From the NCBI GenBank assembly GCA_003648675.1, contig QMPS01000064.1:1-5677 (forward strand): DNA of 5,677 bases, written 5' to 3'. This DNA is from Aquificota bacterium. Lineage in GTDB: Bacteria > Thermosulfidibacterota > Thermosulfidibacteria > Thermosulfidibacterales > B14-G1. The position numbers were made by a program, and so were the translations under genes. Below, piece by piece: positions 1-5,677 of this stretch (position 1 is the stretch's first letter; each line of letters opens with the position of its first letter). The notes beneath the pieces are model-generated. The model worked only from the letters and a program-made list of their open reading frames with translations, was not told where the DNA came from and did not search any database.

Positions 1-476
1 AACCTACCCCGGGGCAAGTCGTATATAACCACCGTCCTCTCCTCTTGGAGATAGTAAGATCCCCTGTCCATATACTCTCCCATTCTCCTATAGAGACTCC
101 AGGGAAAGGGAAGAACAAAGAGGATAGGCAAAGCACAATAGTAACCCTCTGTGACGGACAATTGTCCCACGGAGACCATATAAACCACCAAACCCGAAAT
201 CCCCATCAGGGAAGCACCAAGACCCAAAGAGAGCCTCCTAAACCGGCCTTTCAGCTGGGATATGGCAGGGTAAAAAACCATCTTGGGCAGGGGGCACTCC
301 CTGTCCAAAACCCCCCCCAACACGCAAGCCGCCTTGGAAAAGAGCTCCTGAGCTTCCTCACCCACCACCAAAGGGCCCTTAGAGCCGCCTCTTTCCCGGG
401 TCAGCTCCTCCTTCCTAAGACGAGTCACTTCCAAAAGGAGGTCCCACTGCTCAAAAGCACGTTCCAGAGGGGTCAT
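1..476 (-). CDS. Unrecognised protein with two predicted membrane segments (partial, C-terminus beyond the window)
   Basis: Reading the minus strand from an ATG at 476-474 gives 158 codons without a stop to the window edge, so the gene is real in extent but 3'-truncated here. I do not recognise the family. Residues 1-80 are mostly polar and probably helical (many E, R, K, L, starting MTPLERAFEQWDLLLEV). Two hydrophobic stretches follow at about residues 83-104 (rich in L, G, V) and 110-128 (with LPILFVLPFPW), separated by a short loop. They look like a membrane hairpin, followed by a charged tail RRMGEYMDRGSYYLQEERT. No signal peptide is visible. The ATG lies 2 nt after the HD-GYP stop and has only a weak GAGCGAG upstream, so coupled re-initiation is likely. 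Codon use resembles the upstream genes. The close packing suggests it works with the HD-GYP/HEAT pair, perhaps as a membrane partner; that role is inference. Confidence 0.72.
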   Translation of the reverse strand, partial: MTPLERAFEQWDLLLEVTRLRKEELTRERGGSKGPLVVGEEAQELFSKAACVLGGVLDRECPLPKMVFYPAISQLKGRFRRLSLGLGASLMGISGLVVYMVSVGQLSVTEGYYCALPILFVLPFPWSLYRRMGEYMDRGSYYLQEERTVVIYDLPRGR

Positions 477-478
477 GA

Positions 479-1858
479 TCACTCGCTCAAGGTAAGGGTA
501 ACCTGAGTAGGATCCAGCCCAATTTCCCAGGGAGACTGGTCAGAAACCCCCACCACCTCCACAGGCTCTTCAGACAGATCCAATCTCCTGGGACGAAGGG
601 GAACACCTCTATCATCCGCCACTACAGCCACCACAGGCCTATCCAAAGGAACAGCCTCAGAAGGCTTCTCCACCACCATGGCCCACTCACCCGTACTCAG
701 TCTCACCACAGTGCCTACAGGATAGAAACCCATCATCTGGACAAAGGCCTTCACCAATACAGGATCGAACCTGTCCCCAGAGTGATCCATCAAAAACTCC
801 ACAGCCTCCACAGGGGAGAAAGGGCTTTTGTTATAAACACGGGGGGTTGTGACTGCATCATAGAAGTCGGCGATGTGGATGATCCGAGCCAAGAAACCAG
901 GCGCCTTCCTTCGCATGAACTCCGGATACCCAGAAAAACTCATACCCAAATGGTGCTCCAAAACAGCGGGGAACATCCTGGCCGTCTCCCTACTTATACC
1001 CCACCTTCTTAAGAGAAAAGCCAATCCCTCTACGGGGTGTCGCTTCACCACCTTCCACTCGTCCTCCGTGAGGATACCAGGCTTGTTTATGATTTCAGCG
1101 GGAATCCTTACCTTTCCTATGTCGTGCACCAAGGCACCTGTACCCAGAGAAACCAGCAGTTTCTTACTCATTCCCAACCTCAGAGCCAACCCTAGAGAGA
1201 GGATAGCCACGTTCAAGCAGTGATTGTAGGTGTAATCGTCGTAGTTTTTAATAACGGTCAAGCCTATAAGGGTCTCTTCCGAGCGCCGCAAAAGATCAGC
1301 CAAATAGGCAGCAACGGCTTTGATCTTCACTAAAGAGGCCGACTTCTCTCCCTCGAAGTACCTTTTGATAAGGATTAAAGTCTGAAAGTAAAGCTTCTTG
1401 GCCCTATCCCGAATATTACCCCCCGGAACTTGCAAGCAAGGCCTAACAAAGATTCCCCCTACCCCTTCCTCATCCATACGAGAAAGGAGTCCATCGAAAC
1501 TGCCTCGATGCATCGCCAGAATCCTGAAAAACCGGTGAAGCCCATCCCTAGTCACCGAACCCGGGAGAAACTCCACCTCCCCCAGCCCAAGGTCATCAAA
1601 AGCCTGGACAAGAAGGCGGATGAAAGCGTAGTTCTCGGCCGTCACCTCAACTCTGTTGGCATTGACAAAGGAATACCCTCTATTCACCGCCAAGATCAGG
1701 CTATCCCCGGCTTTCAGCCCCCCTCGGATAGCCTCCATGATCACGTCCAGTGCTCCAGACACCAGAGGATGACTCTTGGGATAGACTGTCACCCCCCTCA
1801 GCAACCTGAGGAAGGCCACAATGAAATCCATCTCCCGGAATCTCACCTGATCCCTCAC
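479..1858 (-). CDS. HD-GYP domain protein with an N-terminal sensor-like domain; putative cyclic-di-GMP phosphodiesterase
   Basis: HD-GYP proteins hydrolyse cyclic-di-GMP at a two- or three-metal site. Residues about 12-115 form a mixed alpha/beta domain with a VYPKSHP motif, resembling the N-terminus of the upstream protein. The HD-GYP core spans about 195-385. It shows DDYTYNH (H213), VHDIGK (H245, D246, K249), RHP (H274), HH (H302, H303), GYP (310-312), IADFYDAVT (D331) and a late GDRFDPVLVKAF segment. A short beta-rich tail with YPVGT and STGEWAMV follows to residue 459. The metal-binding set looks complete. However, the usual HHExxDGxGYP signature reads HHLGMSFSGYP, losing E, D and G, so catalytic activity is uncertain. 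The first start is GTG at 1858, making a GTGA overlap with the upstream stop. An ATG at 1831, 10 nt after AGGTGAG, is an alternative that would shorten the protein by 9 residues. No membrane segment is seen, so it is probably cytoplasmic. Confidence 0.93.
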   Translation of the reverse strand: MRDQVRFREMDFIVAFLRLLRGVTVYPKSHPLVSGALDVIMEAIRGGLKAGDSLILAVNRGYSFVNANRVEVTAENYAFIRLLVQAFDDLGLGEVEFLPGSVTRDGLHRFFRILAMHRGSFDGLLSRMDEEGVGGIFVRPCLQVPGGNIRDRAKKLYFQTLILIKRYFEGEKSASLVKIKAVAAYLADLLRRSEETLIGLTVIKNYDDYTYNHCLNVAILSLGLALRLGMSKKLLVSLGTGALVHDIGKVRIPAEIINKPGILTEDEWKVVKRHPVEGLAFLLRRWGISRETARMFPAVLEHHLGMSFSGYPEFMRRKAPGFLARIIHIADFYDAVTTPRVYNKSPFSPVEAVEFLMDHSGDRFDPVLVKAFVQMMGFYPVGTVVRLSTGEWAMVVEKPSEAVPLDRPVVAVVADDRGVPLRPRRLDLSEEPVEVVGVSDQSPWEIGLDPTQVTLTLSE

Positions 1859-3468
1859 CTCGCCCCCTCTCTCGCTCTAAGGAGTCTCTCCCAAACCTTC
1901 ACAGCCCTCTTGTTACCGGAGGCTTCTATCAACCCCTTCAGCTCACGAAAAGCCATATCCTCAGAATCCATGGCCACGGTGAAAGCCACACCAAGGGTCT
2001 CTTCCCATTTTTTTCTACCCCTCCACCCGGGAAAGGATGCCAACACCTCTTTCAGAGCCTCCACAAAGAGAACCTTGTTGCTGAGTAAAAGGGCAGAAAA
2101 AAAGAGCCTCTTCTCCAAATAGCTCCTCCCTATAAAATCCTCTCTTATCACTTCTCGAAAGAGAAGGGGAGCCACGGAAGGCTCGCCTCCTAGCTCCAAT
2201 ATGGCATCAAAAAGAATTGACCTAATCTCAGAGTCCTCCCTGCCCAAGAACCTCTCCACCATCCGCTCTAAAGAGGAGGGATCCAACTTGAGAACCATCT
2301 TCAGAGCTTCTTTCCTAACCTCCTCCAAATCCAGGTCCAAAGCCATATCTAGCACCCTACGACTTTCCTCAATCTCCCTAAATTCGGTAGCAAAGCGCAC
2401 CATCTCCCTCTTCACCCGGGGACCACCCTTTTCAAAGAAAGAAGCCAGAAGGGAGGGATAAGACCTGATCTTCTCTTTCAAAAACTTAAGCAACGCCCTC
2501 TTCACCCCTTCCCTCTCTTCTTGCTCCAACCAGCTTAGGAGTTCATCTGTGTGAGAAGGGTCTAGCAGAAAGAGGAGTTCCTCAAAGCTGTTTCCCCAAC
2601 TAGGCGAGTAGTTCTTTCTGAGGAGTTCCAAGGTCCGAGGAGACCGTAGCATCTCCAGGACCTCCTCCACTTGAGAGGCCCGCTCACTATCCAAATCCCC
2701 CCTCTCTAAAAGCTCCTTTAACCTCTTGGCAAGGTTCAGACAGAGATAGATGTCGCTCCATCCGAGAGACTCCAGGGCGAAGAGGCCCACACTCTTTACG
2801 AAATCCTGGGCTACATCAGCGTAACCCTCCATAGGAAAGACCTGAAGAATGACATCCAGATAGGAAGAGAGATAGTCCCTACCCTCTTCAGCCTTAAGCT
2901 CCTCCCTCAGATAAGCGATATCCTCCTCGGAAAGGGCTACATCTTCCGGCAACTCTGGAAAGGCAGGAGAAGCTTCCCTCTCAAACTTAAGGGACTTTTC
3001 CGAAGGGCCCCAGTGTCCTTCGGGAACCTCCACTTCCTCCCCATCCAAAACTACATACTCAGCCACATCAAAAGTCACATGAGGCATATCCGCCTCCAAA
3101 AGGTAGTAGAGGAGATCATCGGAGCGGTTCACCATGAGAGTAACAAAATTTTTCAACTCATCAAAAGAAAGGCCAAGAAAAAAAGCCAATCCTCTAATCC
3201 CACTCCTGTAGAGAGCCCAAGGGAAAAGATCCTCCCTCCTGCCTTCGAAAACCTTTTGCGCCGAAACGTCGTAAACAGAAAGTCCTTCAATGCGACATTC
3301 CAGCTTGCCAGCCCCCTCCAAACAAGAACAGAGTCTTTCATAGAGCTGCACCAGAAAAGTCTGTCTCAGCTCATGGCCAGGGGGATAAACCTGGCAGGTC
3401 CTGACGGCTCTGCTCATAAGGTCTAAAATCTGGGAGAGTTCTTCTAGGTTTATGTTATTGCCACCCAT
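1855..3468 (-). CDS. HEAT-like helical-repeat protein with the same type of N-terminal domain as the HD-GYP protein
   Basis: This 537-residue soluble protein has no signal peptide or membrane segment. Residues about 11-112 contain a VYPPGH motif (27-32), then KVFEGR, then LYRSGIRGLAFFLGL and SFDELKNF. This order resembles the N-terminal domain of the downstream HD-GYP protein and the leading domain I associate with HEAT and HD-GYP proteins of Desulfobacterota. An acidic linker follows at about 140-195, rich in E, P and D. From about 200 to 530 it is nearly all amphipathic helix; about 310-440 looks like degenerate HEAT or ARM-type repeats, for example VRKEALKMVLKLDP and EIRSILFDAILELGG. No catalytic motif is visible, so a scaffold or interaction role is the reasonable inference. 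The ATG at 3468 is the first possible ATG or GTG start, because an in-frame TAA lies four codons upstream (3480-3478). Its Shine-Dalgarno site is poor. It is the first gene of the leftward cluster. Confidence 0.88.
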   Translation of the reverse strand: MGGNNINLEELSQILDLMSRAVRTCQVYPPGHELRQTFLVQLYERLCSCLEGAGKLECRIEGLSVYDVSAQKVFEGRREDLFPWALYRSGIRGLAFFLGLSFDELKNFVTLMVNRSDDLLYYLLEADMPHVTFDVAEYVVLDGEEVEVPEGHWGPSEKSLKFEREASPAFPELPEDVALSEEDIAYLREELKAEEGRDYLSSYLDVILQVFPMEGYADVAQDFVKSVGLFALESLGWSDIYLCLNLAKRLKELLERGDLDSERASQVEEVLEMLRSPRTLELLRKNYSPSWGNSFEELLFLLDPSHTDELLSWLEQEEREGVKRALLKFLKEKIRSYPSLLASFFEKGGPRVKREMVRFATEFREIEESRRVLDMALDLDLEEVRKEALKMVLKLDPSSLERMVERFLGREDSEIRSILFDAILELGGEPSVAPLLFREVIREDFIGRSYLEKRLFFSALLLSNKVLFVEALKEVLASFPGWRGRKKWEETLGVAFTVAMDSEDMAFRELKGLIEASGNKRAVKVWERLLRAREGAR

Positions 3469-3486
3469 GATCTCGACTTATATAAA
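3458..3486 (+). promoter_or_regulatory. Predicted sigma70-type promoter for the M24 peptidase gene
   Basis: TTGCCA at 3458-3463 (5 of 6 matches to TTGACA) is followed by a 17-nt spacer and TATAAA at 3481-3486 (5 of 6 matches to TATAAT). Spacing is ideal and transcription should start near 3493, leaving a leader of about 40 nt before the ATG at 3534. The -35 element lies inside the first codons of the divergent HEAT-like gene and the spacer covers its start codon, so RNA polymerase bound here could block leftward transcription. The prediction is from consensus matching only. Confidence 0.6.
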
Positions 3487-3504
3487 AAAAGCATAAAAAA
3501 ACAA
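3477..3504 (-). promoter_or_regulatory. Possible leftward promoter for the HEAT/HD-GYP cluster
   Basis: On the minus strand TTGTTT (3504-3499) is followed, after 16 nt, by TATAAG (3482-3477). The -10 overlaps the rightward -10 through the palindrome TTATATAA at 3478-3485. The start point would fall near 3470, leaving a leader of only one or two nucleotides before the ATG at 3468. The -35 is weak and the region is poly-T on this strand, so chance matches are easy. Still, some promoter for the cluster is expected in this gap or just to its right. Confidence 0.35.
3482..3501. repeat. Two direct copies of ATAAAAAAA, 11 bp apart (phased A-tracts)
   Basis: The nonamer ATAAAAAAA occurs at 3482-3490 and 3493-3501, start to start 11 bp, about one helical turn. 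Further A-runs follow at 3509-3511 and 3513-3516. A-tracts repeated in phase with the helix are known to bend DNA, so this may be an intrinsically curved segment at the divergent promoters. The first copy overlaps the rightward -10 element. Confidence 0.6.
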
Positions 3505-3521
3505 AGCTAAAGAAAAGAAAC

Positions 3522-3527
3522 AGGAGG
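3522..3527 (+). promoter_or_regulatory. Ribosome-binding site fixing the M24 peptidase start
   Basis: AGGAGG is a full Shine-Dalgarno core, 6 nt before the ATG at 3534. It supports this ATG over the later in-frame ATG codons at residues 25 and 32. It contrasts with the weak site in front of the divergent HEAT-like gene. Confidence 0.85.
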
Positions 3528-3533
3528 TTCCTC

Positions 3534-4745
3534 ATGGAAAAGAAACTGGAAGATGCGCTTAAGGAGCTCACCCCTTTGGTCCCTCCTCAAGAGATAAAAG
3601 GCAGAATGGCAAGATTTCAAAGCTTCATGGAAAAGAGAGAGATACCCGGAGCCCTCCTCTTCCATCCTCCTGATCTGTACTACCTCACGGGAAGCACACA
3701 AGAGGGCTACCTCTACATCCCCTCCTCAGGTGAGCCCAAGTACCTGGTCCAGAAGTACGCTCCCCGGGCCCAGGTGGAAAGCCCCTGGGAAGTGATACCC
3801 ATAAAAAGTGCCAAGGAGCTCCCGGGCCTCATCTCCCCAGAGGAAAGAATCGGCACAGAGATGGATCTCATCACCCACAGTCGCCTTCAGAGGCTCAAAA
3901 AGCTCTTTCCACAGGTGGAGTGGACAGACATCTCCCCCATGATCAGAGAAGCAAAGAGCGTCAAAACCCCATGGGAAGTGGAGGTCTTGAGAAAAGCAGG
4001 AGAGATAGTGGTCAGGGGTTACATAAAAGCCAGGGGACTCCTGCAAGAAGGAATTACCGAGATAGAGCTGGCCGCCCGGATCTTCCTGGAGATGAGACTC
4101 CTAGGCCATGAAGACGGCGAAACCATGCGGAGCGGGCGGATGGAGGGATTTATGGGTCACATCCTCTCAGGTTACACAGCTGCTTTCCCCAGCTACATGA
4201 ACGCTCCCCTCAACGGAGTGGGGCTTTCCCCCGCCAATCCCACAGGGCCAAGCCTGAAAAAGATCGGCCGGAAAGAAACCATCGTTATGGATTTCTTCGC
4301 CACCCACATGGGCTACCTCACCGATATGACCAGGACCCTATGTATCGGCCAGGCCCCATCCAAGATGAGGGAGGCCCACAAGGTGCTCACAGAGGTCCAC
4401 AAGTTTCTCAAGGAAAACCTGAAACCAGGCACCAACGCCCTGGACATATACAACGGAGTGCTGGAAATCACCACCAGGTCGCCCTTCAGGGATTACTTTA
4501 TGGGTTATGGAGACTACAAAGTGAACTTCATAGGCCACGGCGTAGGTATCGAGATAGACGAATACCCCTTTATTGCCAGGGGGCTGGAGATGGAGCTGAA
4601 GGAGAATATGGTAGTGGCTGTGGAGCCCAAGTTTCTCTTCCCAGGGGAAGGGGCCGTGGGATTGGAAAACACCTACCTCATCACTCCCACTGGAGGGCAG
4701 ACTCTCACACCAGCCCCGGAAGAGCTGTGGGAAAAGCACGGTTGA
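3534..4745 (+). CDS. M24 family metallopeptidase (Xaa-Pro aminopeptidase / prolidase-like)
   Basis: M24B enzymes release N-terminal residues before proline or split Xaa-Pro dipeptides with two metal ions, usually in the cytoplasm. This 403-residue protein has the expected layout: a creatinase-type N-terminal domain at about 24-135 ([18 protein letters not shown]) and a pita-bread catalytic domain at about 145-390. All five metal ligands are visible: D253 (VMDF), D264 (LTDMTRT), H335 (GHGVGIE), E364 (VAVEPK) and E378 (GLENTYL). Two usual extra histidines appear absent. The position 7 residues after H335, His in PepP and prolidases, is D342 (GIEIDEYP). The segment before D253 ([16 protein letters not shown]) has no His either. 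It therefore looks like a divergent M24 subgroup, and substrate cannot be assigned; I give no symbol. The ATG is fixed by AGGAGG 6 nt upstream. A good promoter lies just before it, and the htpX-like gene follows in the same direction. Confidence 0.94.
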   Translation: MEKKLEDALKELTPLVPPQEIKGRMARFQSFMEKREIPGALLFHPPDLYYLTGSTQEGYLYIPSSGEPKYLVQKYAPRAQVESPWEVIPIKSAKELPGLISPEERIGTEMDLITHSRLQRLKKLFPQVEWTDISPMIREAKSVKTPWEVEVLRKAGEIVVRGYIKARGLLQEGITEIELAARIFLEMRLLGHEDGETMRSGRMEGFMGHILSGYTAAFPSYMNAPLNGVGLSPANPTGPSLKKIGRKETIVMDFFATHMGYLTDMTRTLCIGQAPSKMREAHKVLTEVHKFLKENLKPGTNALDIYNGVLEITTRSPFRDYFMGYGDYKVNFIGHGVGIEIDEYPFIARGLEMELKENMVVAVEPKFLFPGEGAVGLENTYLITPTGGQTLTPAPEELWEKHG

Positions 4746-4769
4746 CAAAGGTAGAACCAGGCACAAGAT
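4742..4769 (+). promoter_or_regulatory. Possible weak internal promoter in front of the htpX-like gene
   Basis: A perfect TTGACA (4742-4747) overlaps the TGA stop of the M24 gene. A poor -10 candidate, CAAGAT (4764-4769, 3 of 6 matches), follows at a 16-nt spacing. I see no convincing heat-shock (sigma32-type) promoter. With such a weak -10 this may be chance, or may need an activator. Read-through from the upstream promoter remains the simplest source of htpX mRNA. Confidence 0.22.
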
Positions 4770-4791
4770 TCTTCTTTGGAAAACTCTATCC

Positions 4792-4797
4792 AGGAGG
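4792..4797 (+). promoter_or_regulatory. Ribosome-binding site of the htpX-like gene
   Basis: AGGAGG lies 10 nt before the ATG at 4808, slightly further than usual but strong. Together with the in-frame TAA at 4802-4804 it fixes the start codon and shows that the gene is translated independently of the M24 gene. Confidence 0.8.
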
Positions 4798-4807
4798 TAG
4801 GTAAAAT

Positions 4808-5668
4808 ATGGGAAGCCAGCTTAGGACCCTTTTCTTCCTCTCCATCCTCACAGCCCTCTTTGTGCTCATAGGAGATGTCTTGGGAGGGAGAGCAGGTATG
4901 GTCTTTGCCCTGATATTAGCAGGGGGCATGAATTTCATGGCCTACTGGTTCAGCGACAGGATCGTCCTGGCCATGTACAGGGCCAGAGAGGTGAGTGAGG
5001 CAGAAGCACCCCAACTTTACGCCATTGTGCGGGAACTATGCCAGCGGGCAGAGTTGCCCATGCCCAAGCTCTACATCATCCCCACCCAAACTCCCAACGC
5101 CTTCGCCACGGGCAGAAATCCCCAGCACGCTGCCGTAGCAGTGACAGAGGGCATTCTCCAGCTGCTGTCCTGGGAAGAATTGAAGGGCGTCCTGGGCCAT
5201 GAGTTGGCCCATGTGAAACACCGGGACATCCTCATCCAGAGCATAGCCGCCACAGTGGCCGGTGCCATCGTTATGCTAGCCAGACTGGGACAGTGGGCCC
5301 TCATTTTTGGAGGACTTGGAGGGGAAGACCAGGACAACCCCCTGGGAGCCGTTGGAGCCATCCTCCTACTGATAATGGCACCCATCGCCGCTTTCCTCAT
5401 ACAGATGGCTATCTCCAGATCCAGGGAATACTACGCCGATGAAGACGGCGCTCGTTTCTGTGGCCAACCCCTCCACCTGGCAAACGCCTTAAGGAAGCTG
5501 GCTCATGGGGTACAGGCCGTTCCCATGAAAGAGGCCAATCCTGCCACGGCCCACATGTTCATCGTCAACCCTCTGAAAGGCAGCGGTGTCTTTTCCCTCT
5601 TCTCCACCCATCCTCCCGTAGAGAAACGCATCGCCAGGCTGGAGGCCATGGCAAGGGGAGCACTGTAG
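4808..5668 (+). CDS. htpX: HtpX-type membrane zinc metalloprotease (M48B)
   Basis: HtpX is an inner-membrane zinc endopeptidase with its active site on the cytoplasmic side. In E. coli it works beside FtsH in degrading misfolded membrane proteins. The 286-residue length is typical. Two N-terminal membrane segments lie at about 8-26 and 30-48, followed by the cytoplasmic start of the protease domain ([17 protein letters not shown], about 87-102). The zinc motif HELAH is at 131-135, within [11 protein letters not shown]. Two further membrane segments lie at about 143-168 and 178-200. The third zinc ligand is E207 in [11 protein letters not shown], and the family-typical [10 protein letters not shown] is near the end (266-275). 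All key residues are present, and the tail to the TAG looks natural. An in-frame TAA at 4802-4804 sits one codon before the ATG, so the start is unambiguous. AGGAGG lies 10 nt upstream. The gene follows the M24 peptidase by 62 bp and may share its transcript. Confidence 0.97.
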   Translation: MGSQLRTLFFLSILTALFVLIGDVLGGRAGMVFALILAGGMNFMAYWFSDRIVLAMYRAREVSEAEAPQLYAIVRELCQRAELPMPKLYIIPTQTPNAFATGRNPQHAAVAVTEGILQLLSWEELKGVLGHELAHVKHRDILIQSIAATVAGAIVMLARLGQWALIFGGLGGEDQDNPLGAVGAILLLIMAPIAAFLIQMAISRSREYYADEDGARFCGQPLHLANALRKLAHGVQAVPMKEANPATAHMFIVNPLKGSGVFSLFSTHPPVEKRIARLEAMARGAL

Positions 5669-5677
5669 TAAAGTAAG

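Noticed and set aside
45..506. Plus-strand open frame of 153 codons
   Set aside because: It lies antisense to the partial membrane-protein gene and the end of the HD-GYP gene. Its translation is rich in H, P, Q and S with no recognisable domain, and the minus-strand frame is the coherent one.
1430..2122. Plus-strand open frame of 230 codons
   Set aside because: It is antisense across the HD-GYP/HEAT junction, and its composition (H, P, S, R) is typical of a shadow frame. Both opposing genes have clear domains or coherent helical structure.
3013..3426. Plus-strand open frame of 137 codons
   Set aside because: It is antisense to the conserved N-terminal domain of the HEAT-like gene, and has no Shine-Dalgarno site or recognisable motif.
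3481..3510. T-run on the minus strand as an intrinsic terminator
   Set aside because: There is no G/C-rich stem before the T-runs, and they lie upstream of both divergent genes rather than after one.
4338..4766. Minus-strand open frame of 142 codons
   Set aside because: It is antisense to the M24 catalytic domain and has no motif or ribosome-binding site of note.
4340..4804. Plus-strand open frame of 154 codons overlapping the M24 gene and the gap before htpX
   Set aside because: It overlaps the M24 catalytic domain in another frame, where all metal ligands are in the annotated frame. The translation is low-complexity (G, R, Q, H).
4746..4807. Possible terminator or small RNA between the M24 and htpX-like genes
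   Set aside because: No stem followed by a T-run is visible in these 62 bases, so I see no support for a terminator or RNA gene.

Overview
The window looks like a stretch of bacterial chromosome with densely packed genes and only two intergenic gaps of about 60 to 65 bp. Leucine CTC and arginine AGG/AGA codons are frequent, Shine-Dalgarno sites are strong on the plus strand, and the HD-GYP and HEAT-type proteins are of a kind I associate with Desulfobacterota (former Deltaproteobacteria), possibly a thermophile. This assignment rests on general resemblance and is weak. I see no rRNA, tRNA, CRISPR array, insertion sequence or other sign of a mobile region.

The left 60% is a minus-strand gene cluster read from about 3468 down to the left edge. 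It encodes (i) a 537-residue protein with a signalling-type N-terminal domain and a helical, HEAT-like C-terminal half; (ii) a 459-residue HD-GYP protein whose start overlaps the previous stop by 4 nt; and (iii) an unrecognised protein with two predicted membrane segments, starting 2 nt after the HD-GYP stop and running off the window. The last gene is absent from a simple complete-ORF list because its stop lies outside the window, but it is open for 158 codons. The spacing (4-nt overlap, 2-nt gap) points to one transcript with coupled translation. The HEAT-like and HD-GYP proteins appear to carry versions of the same N-terminal domain, so the cluster is probably a dedicated signalling module. 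Its signal and output are unknown.

A 65-bp A/T-rich divergent promoter region (3469-3533) separates this cluster from the plus-strand genes. It holds a good sigma70-type promoter facing right (TTGCCA, 17 nt, TATAAA). A palindromic TTATATAA core could also serve a leftward promoter, and two phased A7 tracts lie beside it.

The right 40% holds two plus-strand genes: an M24-family (Xaa-Pro aminopeptidase/prolidase-like) metallopeptidase with all five metal ligands, then, 62 bp downstream, a full-length HtpX-type membrane zinc metalloprotease. Both look intact. They may be co-transcribed, with a possible weak extra promoter between them, and both act in peptide or protein turnover. The link between this pair and the leftward signalling cluster is only the shared promoter region.
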